Positions 48,220 to 57,155 of a DNA stretch of 64,000 bases are shown here, piece after piece (the first letter of the stretch is position 1; every line of letters starts with the position of its first letter). Under the pieces are notes generated by a model. The model did no database searches. It saw only the letters and a list, made by a program, of their open reading frames with translations, and was not told where the DNA came from. Source of the stretch: JAAXIE01 sp965204245 (lineage in GTDB: Bacteria > Chloroflexota > Dehalococcoidia > Lucifugimonadales > JAAXIE01); the NCBI GenBank assembly GCA_965204245.1, contig CBDBED010000009.1, positions 186,001-250,000 of the forward strand. Direction: 5' to 3'. A program made the position numbers and the translations under genes.

Positions 48220-49023
48220 ATGCAGGTGAGCATCAGTCAAGCCGTCCTGGCAGCAGCCGACATAGTTATGTCCCTAGGAGGCTCGCCGGTGCTGAAGGGG
48301 GTGACTTTTGAGGCGCGACCTGGTGAGGTGGTTGGCCTCATTGGGCCGAACGGTGCCGGCAAGACAACATTGCTCAGGGTACTGGCCGGACTGCTGCGCC
48401 CCGACTCTGGAAAGGTGTGGCTGAGAGACCTCCCCTTCGAGAGCCTGACGGCCAGCGAACGCGCCCGAAACATTGCCTTCATGCCTCAGCACGATGCTTC
48501 TCATCCCTTCACCGCGCTGGAGACCGTGCTCATGGGCCGGTATGCCCATCTCGGAAGGTTCCAACTGGAGGGCAAACAGGACCGCAAGATCGCCCGCGAG
48601 GCCATGGCGCGCACCGACACTCTCAGGTTCGAGAACAGGCAGTTGGACAGGTTGTCAGGAGGCGAAAGACAGCGGGTCGTTCTAGCCCGCACTCTCGCGC
48701 AAAAGGCCGACATCATCCTGCTCGACGAACCCTCTGCCAGCCTCGACCTGCGCCACCGGCTGTCAATGATGGAGACCTTGAGAGAGGAAGCCGCCAATCG
48801 GTCAGTGGCGGTCATCGTCGCCATGCACGATGTATCCCTAGCGGGTCGTTACTGCGACCGGCTGGCCTTGATGTCGAAGGGCGCCATCGTTGCCGATGGC
48901 TATCCGCAGTCAGTCCTCACCGCCGACAACTTCAGGGAGGTGTTCGAAGTGGAAACGGCGGTACATGTCGACCCGGCTACGGGCTACCCCCAAGTGTGGC
49001 TCATAGGCCCGACTACGGAATAG
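48220..49023 (+). CDS. btuD: ABC transporter ATP-binding protein, BtuD-type
   Basis: A 267-aa ATPase energising the BtuCF importer. Walker A GPNGAGKTT, Q-loop MPQHDASHPFTALE, signature LSGGERQRVVLA, Walker B IILLDEPSASLD and the switch His in AMHDVSLA are intact. The start at 48220 follows the btuF stop by 4 bp and has GGAGAG upstream; an in-frame ATG at 48202 overlaps btuF. Third gene of the riboswitch-controlled operon. Confidence 0.93.
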   Translation: MQVSISQAVLAAADIVMSLGGSPVLKGVTFEARPGEVVGLIGPNGAGKTTLLRVLAGLLRPDSGKVWLRDLPFESLTASERARNIAFMPQHDASHPFTALETVLMGRYAHLGRFQLEGKQDRKIAREAMARTDTLRFENRQLDRLSGGERQRVVLARTLAQKADIILLDEPSASLDLRHRLSMMETLREEAANRSVAVIVAMHDVSLAGRYCDRLALMSKGAIVADGYPQSVLTADNFREVFEVETAVHVDPATGYPQVWLIGPTTE

Positions 49024-49052
49024 GGGCAGTGTCCATCCCCTAGGAAGGAGGA

Positions 49053-49622
49053 ATGATGACCAGCGAGACGGAGGAACATCGTCCGGTCAGAACACCGCCC
49101 ATCCGCAAGGGTCTGGTGGTCGTCAACACGGGGAACGGCAAGGGCAAGACCACAGCGGCCTTGGGTGTCCTGTTCCGGGCATGGGGTCGGGACATGCGGG
49201 TGAGAATGTTCCAGTTCTTGAAGCACACGGGGGCGCGCTTCGGTGAGAGCCGGGCAGCCGCCAAGCTGGAAATCCCTTGGGGGGCCATGGGAGACGGTTT
49301 CACATGGCTTAGCAAGGACATGGACAACACCCAGGAGCTTGCGCGTCATCAGTGGGAAAACTGCAAGGAAGCAATCCTCTCCGAGGACTACGACCTGATA
49401 GTCATGGACGAATTCACGTATGCGATGCACTACGGCTGGATTCCAGTGCAGGACGTGATTGAGGTGCTCCAGCAGAAGCCGCATATGCTCCACATCATCA
49501 TCACCGGGCGGTATGCGCCCCAGGAACTCATTGACTTCGCGGACTTGGTCACAGAGATGCGGGAAATCAAGCACCCCTACCGGGAGCAGGGAATCAGGGC
49601 ACAACCCGGCTTGGAGTACTGA
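49053..49622 (+). CDS. cobO: Cob(I)yrinic acid a,c-diamide adenosyltransferase (CobO/CobA type)
   Basis: A 189-aa ATP:corrinoid adenosyltransferase that adds the upper 5'-deoxyadenosyl ligand. The P-loop GNGKGKTTAA is at residues ~27-36, followed by the acidic LIVMDEFTYAMHYGWI and HIIITGRYAPQELIDFADLVTEM, typical of CobA/CobO/BtuR. AGGAAGGAGGA precedes the ATG. It links the import genes to nucleotide-loop assembly. Confidence 0.95.
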   Translation: MMTSETEEHRPVRTPPIRKGLVVVNTGNGKGKTTAALGVLFRAWGRDMRVRMFQFLKHTGARFGESRAAAKLEIPWGAMGDGFTWLSKDMDNTQELARHQWENCKEAILSEDYDLIVMDEFTYAMHYGWIPVQDVIEVLQQKPHMLHIIITGRYAPQELIDFADLVTEMREIKHPYREQGIRAQPGLEY

Positions 49623-49626
49623 CGAA

Positions 49627-50721
49627 ATGAGCGACCACCGCATCACCATATCGGAGGCAGTCGAGGGCATCGGGCCGGTCGATAGTGCGGCAATGGCGCG
49701 AGCCGAAGCACGGCAACTGAATCTGACCAAGCCTCCCGGCAGCTTGGGGCGATTGGAGGAGGTATCCGTCAAGCTGGCTGGCATATTCGGCACGGAGAGA
49801 CCTGTCATCGGGAGCAAGGCCGTGATTGTCGCAGCCGGGGACCACGGCATAGTTGCCCAAGGCGTCACGGGTTATCCGCAAGAGGTCACAGCCCAGATGG
49901 TGCTCAACTTTCTGGCTGGTGGGGCTGCCATCAGCGTGCTTTGCCGGCGCTTGGGAGTACAGCAAGTGATCATCGATGCGGGTGTGGTCTCAGACATTCC
50001 CGCACACCCGGACCTTCGCTCCCTGAAAATCGGCCATGGCACGGCCGACATCAGCATGGGTCCTGCTATGATCCGGAAGCAGGCCGAAGAATGCGTGGAG
50101 GCCGGACTCAACATTGCTCTGGAAGTCATTGAGTCGGGGGCTGATCTCATTGCCACGGGGGATATGGGCATCGGCAACACCACGTCATCCAGTGCAATCA
50201 CAGCGGCCGCTACCGGCATATCCCCGGAGGCAACGACCGGCGACGGCACCGGCAGGACGCCCGAGGAATTGCAGCACAAGATTGGCGTGGTCCAGACTGC
50301 CCTGGCGATCAACGCTCCCGACCCCAATGACGGGTTGGGGCTGCTGGCCACGGTAGGCGGGTACGAAATCGGAGTGCTGGCTGGCGTCGCATTGGGGACG
50401 GCAATGATGCGAAAGGTCGTGGTGGTGGACGGGTTCATCTCCAGCGCGGCGGCGCTGGTAGCCAACGCCCTGTGCCCGACCGTGCGCCACTACATGCTGG
50501 CATCCCATGTTTCAGCGGAGCGGGGACACCGAATCGCCTTGGCAGAGTTGGGGCTATCACCGTTGCTGGACTTGGGGATGCGCTTGGGTGAGGGCACTGG
50601 AGCAGTGCTGGCCATGCCCATAATTGAAGCTGCGGCCGCTTGCCTGTCCGAAATGGCGACCTTTGCCGAGGCAGGAGTCTCCGACCGGGAACCAGACAGT
50701 GATGCCGGGGCGGCCCCATGA
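49627..50721 (+). CDS. cobT: Nicotinate-nucleotide:dimethylbenzimidazole phosphoribosyltransferase CobT
   Basis: A 364-aa enzyme making alpha-ribazole phosphate, the lower-ligand precursor. LTKPPGSLGRLEEV, AAGDHGIVAQGVTGYPQEVTAQMV, GDMGIGNTTSSSAI and DGFISSAAALVA are family signatures, and the catalytic Glu lies in LGEGTGAVLAMPI. The ATG at 49627 starts 4 bp after the cobO stop. Its stop overlaps the cobS ATG (ATGA). Confidence 0.96.
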   Translation: MSDHRITISEAVEGIGPVDSAAMARAEARQLNLTKPPGSLGRLEEVSVKLAGIFGTERPVIGSKAVIVAAGDHGIVAQGVTGYPQEVTAQMVLNFLAGGAAISVLCRRLGVQQVIIDAGVVSDIPAHPDLRSLKIGHGTADISMGPAMIRKQAEECVEAGLNIALEVIESGADLIATGDMGIGNTTSSSAITAAATGISPEATTGDGTGRTPEELQHKIGVVQTALAINAPDPNDGLGLLATVGGYEIGVLAGVALGTAMMRKVVVVDGFISSAAALVANALCPTVRHYMLASHVSAERGHRIALAELGLSPLLDLGMRLGEGTGAVLAMPIIEAAAACLSEMATFAEAGVSDREPDSDAGAAP

Positions 50722-51533
50722 ATGGCCCCGTGAATGGATTGAGGTCGGCCATCGGGTTTCTGACCATTCTGCCAGTGGGCACCACGGACGCCCGTGGCTT
50801 GGCGGCCTCCCGTATCTGGTTTCCCGTGGTAGGTCTGCTATTGGGATTGATTCTAGCCGCACTGGACCTGCTGATGCATTGGGGCTACCCCGTATTTGCG
50901 GACGCTCCCGGTTCCTTCCCGATGCTGCTGTCAGCGGTCATTCTCGTTTTGGTCCTCATAGTTTTGACCCGGGCGTTGCACCTTGATGGGTTCATGGACT
51001 GTTGCGACGGGCTGCTGGGGAGCTTTGACCGTGAACGTCGCTTGGAGATTATGCGGGATTCCAGGGTCGGTGCCTTTGCCGTCACGGGACTAGTCAGCCT
51101 GTTGCTGCTCAAGGTTGCTGCCATCGCATCGCTGCCGTTGTCGGGCCGGGTCTGGGTGCTTCTCGTATTCCCCTGCCTTTCGCGCTGGGCGATGTTGATG
51201 GTATTGCAACTCTTTTCTTACGCCCGGCACGAAGGTATCGCAACTCCGTTTATCACGCGCCGTGTCTGGTGGCAGATAGCTGCCGGGCTATGTGTTGCCC
51301 TAATAGCCACCATAGCTTTGACCGGGCCATTTGGACTGGCCCTCATGGGCGGCGCCTCGGTGTTTGGTTGGATCATCGGCGCGTGGGCCTCCCGGCTGCT
51401 CGGGGGCGTGACAGGTGACGTATATGGCGCCGTGAACGAAATCACCGAGGTAACCACACTCACACTGGCAGCGGTGCTGACCCATGGACTGGGTGATTCT
51501 CTGTTGTTACCTATCCACCAGTGGGTTTGGTAA
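50718..51533 (+). CDS. cobS: Adenosylcobinamide-GDP ribazoletransferase CobS
   Basis: A 271-aa polytopic membrane enzyme joining AdoCbi-GDP to alpha-ribazole(-phosphate), the last assembly step. Early FLTILPVG, the Asp-rich HLDGFMDCCDGLLGSFDRERRLEIMRDSRVG motif and multiple hydrophobic spans are typical. The start overlaps the cobT stop (ATGA). Confidence 0.95.
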   Translation: MNGPVNGLRSAIGFLTILPVGTTDARGLAASRIWFPVVGLLLGLILAALDLLMHWGYPVFADAPGSFPMLLSAVILVLVLIVLTRALHLDGFMDCCDGLLGSFDRERRLEIMRDSRVGAFAVTGLVSLLLLKVAAIASLPLSGRVWVLLVFPCLSRWAMLMVLQLFSYARHEGIATPFITRRVWWQIAAGLCVALIATIALTGPFGLALMGGASVFGWIIGAWASRLLGGVTGDVYGAVNEITEVTTLTLAAVLTHGLGDSLLLPIHQWVW

Positions 51534-51551
51534 TCGGGGATATGTGGAGGC

Positions 51552-52517
51552 ATGGAGTGGCGAGTCTTCCCAGGAGAATGGTATCTCGATGCCGGCATGC
51601 TGGGGCTGGCCCTAGTCCTCGATATAGCCTTCCGGGAGCTGCCCAATGCCATCCACCCGGTTGTATGGATGGGAAGAGGGGTGGCATGGCTGGAACGGTT
51701 GGGTCCATCGGGTGGGAAACCCGCCATGGAACTGCTATGGGGAGTGTTCATGGCCGTTGTGGTCCCTTGCGTGTTCGGTGGACTAGTTTGGGTAGCTGCC
51801 AACGGCCTCAGGGAGCTGGGTGAGATACCCTACCTGTTGGGGGGGGCGGTGTTGCTCAGCACCACTTTCGCCGTGGCGGGACTGGCGGGGGCTGCAAAGA
51901 AAGTGGAGGCTGCTCTGGGAGAAAAGAATTTGGACGACGCCAAGAGCGGACTGGGAAGTTTGGTCAGTAGGGACACAGCGACTCTTGACCGTGCGCTGGT
52001 TGCGGCTGCTGCCATAGAGTCGGTAGCCGAGAACACCACCGACAGCTACGTCGCCCCATGGATGGCCTTCGCCGCGTTGGGGCTACCTGGGGCTTTTCTG
52101 TACCGAACCGTGAACACGCTGGACAGTACGATTGGGTACCGTGGCAGGTACGAATACGTGGGAAAGGCATCTGCAAAGTTGGACGACATTCTCAACCTGA
52201 TACCCGCTAGGTTGAGCGCAGTTTGCCTGTTGGTGTCAGGTGTGGTCTGCCGGTTGCATGTCGTCCAAGGATGGCATTGGTCGCTAAAGGGTCAAGGCAT
52301 GACCGCAAGCCCGAACGCCGGGTGGACCATTGGGGCCATGTCAGGCCTGCTGGGTGTGACCTTGGAGAAACAGGGACATTACCGCATCGGAGCCGGCCTC
52401 AGGGAACCGTGTCCTGATGATATCGGACGATCCGTCCGGCTGGGCTACGGAGTGGCAGTCATAGCCGCTGGCCTAGCTATCGGCGGGCTGGCTCTCAGGG
52501 GGCTGTTGGCGGGCTGA
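51552..52517 (+). CDS. cbiB: Adenosylcobinamide-phosphate synthase CbiB
   Basis: A 321-aa membrane amidoligase attaching aminopropanol phosphate to adenosylcobyric acid. LALVLDIAFRELPNAIHPVVWMGR, SRDTATLD, AAIESVAENTTDSYVAPW and LYRTVNTLDSTIGYR are CbiB/CobD signatures. The gene is named cobD in Pseudomonas nomenclature; the Salmonella name is used here because another gene in the cluster is the CobD decarboxylase. 18-bp gap after cobS. Confidence 0.95.
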   Translation: MEWRVFPGEWYLDAGMLGLALVLDIAFRELPNAIHPVVWMGRGVAWLERLGPSGGKPAMELLWGVFMAVVVPCVFGGLVWVAANGLRELGEIPYLLGGAVLLSTTFAVAGLAGAAKKVEAALGEKNLDDAKSGLGSLVSRDTATLDRALVAAAAIESVAENTTDSYVAPWMAFAALGLPGAFLYRTVNTLDSTIGYRGRYEYVGKASAKLDDILNLIPARLSAVCLLVSGVVCRLHVVQGWHWSLKGQGMTASPNAGWTIGAMSGLLGVTLEKQGHYRIGAGLREPCPDDIGRSVRLGYGVAVIAAGLAIGGLALRGLLAG

Positions 52518-52532
52518 TGATGGCGGACGCTA

Positions 52533-53108
52533 GTGGGTAAGGAATTGATTCTCATACTTGGTGGCGCCCGGTCGGGCAAGAGCGCCTTTGCCGAGCAACT
52601 GGCGGGGCAGGGCAGACGGGTGCTGTTTGTTGCTACAGCCGAAGCTTTGGACGAGGACATGGAGCGACGGATTGACGCCCATCGTGCCAGACGCTCATCG
52701 GAGTGGGTCACGTTGGAAGAACCGCGAGACTTGACATCAACCCTGCCCACAGCGTTGGAAGACCAAGATACCTGTTTGCTGGACTGTCTGACGATGTGGG
52801 TCAGCAATCTGCTGCTGGCGAACGAGACCAATCCGGACGCTGAAAGCGTAATCCTCAGGGAGGTCGATCACCTGCTGGAGGTGTACAACCGCTCGTCGGC
52901 GTCCTGGATAGTTGTCAGCAACGAGGTTGGTTTGGGCATAGTGCCTTCATCGGCACTGGGTAGCAGGTACCGAGATGTGCTGGGGCGAGTGAACCAAGCC
53001 GTGGCCTCACACGCCGACAAGGTCTATCTGATGGTTGCCGGACTGGCATTGGAACTAAAGTCTCTCGGCGCTCTCCCATACTCCCGCCTCACACCACAGG
53101 TCAAGTGA
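52533..53108 (+). CDS. cobU: Adenosylcobinamide kinase/guanylyltransferase CobU
   Basis: A 191-aa bifunctional enzyme that phosphorylates adenosylcobinamide and activates it with GMP. P-loop GGARSGKSAFAE, LLDCLTMWVSNLL, VSNEVGLGIVP and YRDVLGRVNQAVA are characteristic. It starts at GTG 52533 without a strong ribosome binding site. The stop overlaps the next start (GTGATG). Confidence 0.95.
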   Translation: MGKELILILGGARSGKSAFAEQLAGQGRRVLFVATAEALDEDMERRIDAHRARRSSEWVTLEEPRDLTSTLPTALEDQDTCLLDCLTMWVSNLLLANETNPDAESVILREVDHLLEVYNRSSASWIVVSNEVGLGIVPSSALGSRYRDVLGRVNQAVASHADKVYLMVAGLALELKSLGALPYSRLTPQVK

Positions 53109-53995
53109 TGGGTCGGTCGCAAGCCCCTCTAAGGGGTTCGGCAATGGCGCCAGGAACCTGTGGAGAACTGAGCCAGGGACTCATTGGCGGCGTCCATTGC
53201 ATGGTCACCTGCCCCATCGACATGTACAGCACTGCTGATGTGGAACTGCGCCGGGGAGAAGGGGTATTGGGGCCACCCGGTTCGCCAAAGGCGACGGAGG
53301 CGGTGCGGGCGACTCTTGAACACTTGGGAGAGACGGGGATGGGAGGCAAGTTGCGGTTGGCATCGCCCCTGCCCCGCGGGAAGGGGATGGCCAGCAGCAC
53401 CGCGGATGTCTCGGCCTCAATAGCTGCCACCGCGGCGGCCTTGGACTTCGAGCTTCCCCCATGCCAGATTGCCGAAATCGCCTTGGGAGTGGAGCCCAGC
53501 GACGGCATCATGTTTCCCGGGATCGCCCTGTTTGACCACCGGGAAGGGTGCATTGCCCAGCCGATTGGCACGCCTCCTCCAATGCGCATCGTTGTGCTGG
53601 ACTTCGGAGGCAATGTGGATACCGAGGAGTTCAACCAAGTCGATCGTCGCCATGTCCTGACCAAGATCGAGGCCCAGGTCGCTGAGGCCGTGAGCCTCAT
53701 CTCCGAGGGGCTGCAATGCGGGGATGCTGCCCGGATAGGACGGGGAGCCACCTTGAGTGCATTAGCAAACCAGCGTGTGCTCTTCAAACCCCACCTCGAT
53801 CCCGTCATCGAACTGTCGCAGCGCGTTGGAGCACTCGGGGTCAACGTGGCCCATAGCGGTACTGTGATTGGGATGCTCTTCGAGGACGACATTTTGCTCG
53901 TGGAAAGAGCCATGTTTTCCGCCAAGCGAGACCTGCCAGCGATTGAGTCCATCCGGAGTTGCCGGATTATAGGCGGGGGCGTGACACGTCTATGA
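53105..53995 (+). CDS. pduX: GHMP kinase, PduX-like L-threonine kinase
   Basis: A 296-aa GHMP-family kinase. APGTCGELSQG (motif 1), SPLPRGKGMASSTADVSAS (ATP loop) and the C-terminal GVNVAHSGTVIG (motif 3) resemble PduX, which makes L-threonine-O-3-phosphate for the aminopropanol linker. Position between cobU and the threonine-phosphate decarboxylase supports this. It starts at GTG 53105 or ATG 53108, overlapping the cobU stop, and its stop overlaps the next ATG (ATGA). Confidence 0.88.
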   Translation: MMGRSQAPLRGSAMAPGTCGELSQGLIGGVHCMVTCPIDMYSTADVELRRGEGVLGPPGSPKATEAVRATLEHLGETGMGGKLRLASPLPRGKGMASSTADVSASIAATAAALDFELPPCQIAEIALGVEPSDGIMFPGIALFDHREGCIAQPIGTPPPMRIVVLDFGGNVDTEEFNQVDRRHVLTKIEAQVAEAVSLISEGLQCGDAARIGRGATLSALANQRVLFKPHLDPVIELSQRVGALGVNVAHSGTVIGMLFEDDILLVERAMFSAKRDLPAIESIRSCRIIGGGVTRL

Positions 53996-55062
53996 TTGGC
54001 AAAATGGCCGCCGTGCATGGAGGCTTGGACCTAGGCGAGCTGAGGGCGTTGGGGTTGCGACCCGATGAAGTGCTGGACTTTAGCGCCAACATCAACCCGC
54101 TGGGGACTTCTCGACGCGTGAGGCGGGCGGCACTGAGAGCCAATGTGTCGGCGTACCCGGACCGGCACAGCCTTGCCCTGCGGGAAGCCATCTCGGGGAG
54201 GCTGGGCGTTCGGATCGAGCAACTGCTGATTGGGAACGGCTCTAGCGAGATCATCCATCTGCTGGCCCGCGCCTGTTTGAAGCCGGGCGAACGGTGCATG
54301 GTGTTCACACCAACATTTGGAGAGTATCAGGCAGCGGCATCAATCACCGGGGCCGAGGTGTTGACCCTCAGGGCACACGAGACTCAAGCGTTCCGATGGT
54401 CCATGGACGAAGCCGTCAATGTCATCAATCAGACACGTCCCAGTCTGATATTCCTGTGCAACCCGAACAATCCTACTGGGATATGCCTTGAACGGGGTGA
54501 CCTGGAGCGCATCGGTCAAGCCGCAGGCAGTGAAGGCCTGCTGGTCGTGGACACTGCCTACATGTCACTTGCCGATTGCCAGTGGGATGCGCTGCCCCTG
54601 CTGAGCCGCGGCAACGTGGCAATTCTGAATTCCATGACCAAGGACCATGCCTTGGCGGGAGTAAGATTGGGCTATCTGGTTGCCCAGCCGTCTGTCATAG
54701 AGGCAGTGGGCGGGATGCAACCTCCATGGAGCGTGAATTCCGTGGCGCAAGCCGCGGGTCTGGCTGCCTTGGAGGATGAGTCCCACGTCGTGGCGGGCCG
54801 GCAGATGATTTCGGAGGCCAAAGCGTTCCTGTACCGCGAACTGGCTGCATTGGACATAGAGACCAAGCCTTCAGCGACCAACTTCATACTCGCGCGCGTG
54901 GGTGACGCATCGAAGACACGCGATGCGCTGCTACGGCAGGGCATCGCGGTGCGTGACTGCACCTCCTTTGGTCTGCCGGAATACATCCGCATTGCGGCCC
55001 GAAAACCCGAGGAATGCTCCCTGCTGGTGAAAGCTCTCAAGGGAATCTTGCGACATGGGTAG
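53992..55062 (+). CDS. cobD: Threonine-phosphate decarboxylase CobD (PLP-dependent)
   Basis: A 356-aa class I/II aminotransferase-fold enzyme converting threonine phosphate to (R)-1-amino-2-propanol phosphate, the CbiB substrate. DFSANINPLG, GNGSSEIIHLLARA, CNPNNPTG, VDTAYM and the PLP-Lys segment SMTKDHALAGVRLGYL are visible. A C-terminal RIAARKPEE segment resembles the phosphate-binding Arg region. The start overlaps the pduX stop; its own stop overlaps cobQ by 8 bp. Confidence 0.93.
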   Translation: MIGKMAAVHGGLDLGELRALGLRPDEVLDFSANINPLGTSRRVRRAALRANVSAYPDRHSLALREAISGRLGVRIEQLLIGNGSSEIIHLLARACLKPGERCMVFTPTFGEYQAAASITGAEVLTLRAHETQAFRWSMDEAVNVINQTRPSLIFLCNPNNPTGICLERGDLERIGQAAGSEGLLVVDTAYMSLADCQWDALPLLSRGNVAILNSMTKDHALAGVRLGYLVAQPSVIEAVGGMQPPWSVNSVAQAAGLAALEDESHVVAGRQMISEAKAFLYRELAALDIETKPSATNFILARVGDASKTRDALLRQGIAVRDCTSFGLPEYIRIAARKPEECSLLVKALKGILRHG

Positions 55063-56581
55063 CAGCGGACTCGCCAAGGTGATTATGGTGCAGGGGACTT
55101 CGTCCCATGCTGGCAAGTCAATGCTGGCCACCGCTCTCTGTCGCTTATTTGCCGAAGACGCCCTGTCGGTCGCGCCCTTCAAGGCGCAGAACATGTCCCT
55201 GAACTCCTATGCCACTCCGGATGGAGGTGAGATCGGGCGGTCCCAAGCAGTGCAGGCGGCGGCGGCCATGGTCGCTCCGGCAGTGGAGATGAACCCCATC
55301 CTATTGAAGCCCGAAGGAGAGCGACGCTCCCAAGTGGTAGTCCTGGGACGGCCACAAGTGGTGGCCTCAGCACGGGAGTATCACCAACTTAAGGCGAGTT
55401 TGTGGGAAACAGTGACGGCCTCGCTGCACCGGTTGCGTACCGAGTACGACGTCGTGGTCATAGAAGGCGCTGGCAGTCCTGCCGAAATCAACCTGAAAGA
55501 CCATGACATCGTCAACATGCGGGTGGCCCTGCATGCCGATGCACCTGTGCTCTTGGTCGGTGATATCGACCGGGGAGGGGTTTTCGCGCAGCTTGTCGGC
55601 ACGATGGCCCTCCTGGACCCGGCGGAGCGGGCACTGGTAAAGGGCCATGTCATCAACAAATTCCGGGGAGACCCTTCGCTCCTTGGCTCGGGACTTGACC
55701 TTCTCAAGCAGCACACGGGCGTGCCAGTGGCCGGAGTGTTGCCATATTTCTTCGATATCCACATCCCGGAAGAGGACTCGCTAGGCTTGGCTCCCACTCC
55801 CGCGAAAGACGATGAGGCACTCGTGGACGTGGTAGTAATGCGCCTGCCCCACATCGCGAATTTCGACGATTTCGACCCCTTGCGAAACCTGCCTGGAGTT
55901 GCTGTGCGTTTCGTGGCATCTCCGCTAGATTTCGGCGACCCGGACCTCATCATTATTCCCGGCAGCAAGACGACAGTCGCCGACTTGCAATGGCTGCGCC
56001 AACATCGCCTGGACGGTCTCCTTCTGGATGCCCGCTACCGGGGTACGCCAGTAATTGGAGTCTGCGCTGGATATCAGATGCTGGGAACACGACTTCTGGA
56101 CCCGCACGGTGTGGAATCAGACTCACCGGAAACCCGTGGCTTGGGCCTGTTGCCCGTCACCACGACCTTCATGCAGGAAAAGGCCACCCATCAAGCCAAG
56201 GGGCGGGTTGTGGGAGCCTGTGGCCTCTTGGCAGGTTGTTATGGCACTGGGTTCACCGCATACGAAATCCACATGGGCACTACGCTGGCGTCCGCGTCCC
56301 GCAGCCCGTTCTTGGTGGAGTCCCGTTCCGGACAGCAGGTGCACACACCCGATGGCGCAATGGATGAAGAGGGCATGACGCTGGGCACCTATATGCACGG
56401 GCTCTTCCACAACCCCATCGTGCTTCGCTCCATACTTGAGTTCGTCGCAACCCGCAAAGGGGTGGAATTACCGGCAGCCGGTAATGGGCTAGACCAGAAC
56501 ACGGAGTACAGCAAGCTGGCGGAGGTGGTTCGTCAGAACCTCGATATGAGGCTGGTATATCGAGAGATGGGGTTAAGCTAA
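55055..56581 (+). CDS. cobQ: Cobyric acid synthase CobQ
   Basis: A 508-aa glutamine-dependent amidase converting (adenosyl)cobyrinic acid a,c-diamide to cobyric acid. The N-terminal synthetase half has VQGTSSHAGKS (P-loop-like), PFKAQNMSLNSY and VIEGAGSPAEINLKDHDIVNM. The C-terminal triad glutaminase has VIGVCAGYQMLG (Cys nucleophile) and GTYMHGLFHN (His). It is the last gene of the operon. The companion a,c-diamide synthase CobB/CbiA is not in this window. Confidence 0.95.
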   Translation: MGSSGLAKVIMVQGTSSHAGKSMLATALCRLFAEDALSVAPFKAQNMSLNSYATPDGGEIGRSQAVQAAAAMVAPAVEMNPILLKPEGERRSQVVVLGRPQVVASAREYHQLKASLWETVTASLHRLRTEYDVVVIEGAGSPAEINLKDHDIVNMRVALHADAPVLLVGDIDRGGVFAQLVGTMALLDPAERALVKGHVINKFRGDPSLLGSGLDLLKQHTGVPVAGVLPYFFDIHIPEEDSLGLAPTPAKDDEALVDVVVMRLPHIANFDDFDPLRNLPGVAVRFVASPLDFGDPDLIIIPGSKTTVADLQWLRQHRLDGLLLDARYRGTPVIGVCAGYQMLGTRLLDPHGVESDSPETRGLGLLPVTTTFMQEKATHQAKGRVVGACGLLAGCYGTGFTAYEIHMGTTLASASRSPFLVESRSGQQVHTPDGAMDEEGMTLGTYMHGLFHNPIVLRSILEFVATRKGVELPAAGNGLDQNTEYSKLAEVVRQNLDMRLVYREMGLS

Positions 56582-56885
56582 ACCTCGAAGCAACTAGTCC
56601 AAAGCCGGTAGTCCACTAGCTACCCAACACAGAGACTTTGAACCAATCATGAGAGGTTCTTGATATTGAGCAGTGTGGTGGGCCAAAAGGGGCTGTACTG
56701 CGAACTTTCCGGTGGGAGGTTGCACTGAATGCACAGCGTTCACCTTAAATCCCTGCTTCCTACACCGAGGTTCTCGGGCTCTGACCCTCGCAGAAAGAGC
56801 AGAACCTCCAGTATAAGCTAGGGGATGGCTCGGAGAACCCTTCCAATATTATCAGCAAGCCCTACCAAGCTCCGTTGACCAAAAG
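56582..56885. other. Intergenic region with second copy of the 28-bp dispersed repeat
   Basis: No gene is supported. 56693-56720 matches 11597-11624 at 26 of 28 positions. Base composition shifts to lower GC from here through about 60.7 kb. Confidence 0.65.
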
Positions 56886-57155
56886 TTATCTGTCGTCATA
56901 AACCTCCCGCCTATGCTTCACAAACAGGACAACAATCAAGTGCTCTTCCCGGCGAAGATCATATAGAGCCCGAAAGTTGCCAACGCGTAAGCTGAAAACT
57001 CCTGCCCATTGGTGTTTTAGCGCTTTGTGACGCACCGTCGCGGCGTTGTCAGTCAACCAATTTAGCTTGTCGATGACCTGCTGGGCCACCGTCGAGTCTA
57101 ATCGGGCGAGGTCGTTCTCTGCCTTTTCGTCGAACTCGACCCGATATATCACCAA
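56886..57155 (-). CDS. RelE/ParE-family toxin-like protein
   Basis: An 89-aa RelE-fold protein: IYRVEFDEKAENDLARLDSTVAQQVIDKLNWL, then HKALKHQWAGVFSLRVGNFRALYDL and LIVVLFVKHRREVYDD, which carry the usual basic/aromatic pattern of mRNA-cleaving RelE toxins. The TTG (or adjacent GTG) start overlaps the stop of the upstream helicase gene, so translation is coupled to it. No antitoxin gene is adjacent, and the expected small upstream partner is replaced by the helicase. Confidence 0.85.
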   Translation of the reverse strand: MVIYRVEFDEKAENDLARLDSTVAQQVIDKLNWLTDNAATVRHKALKHQWAGVFSLRVGNFRALYDLRREEHLIVVLFVKHRREVYDDR

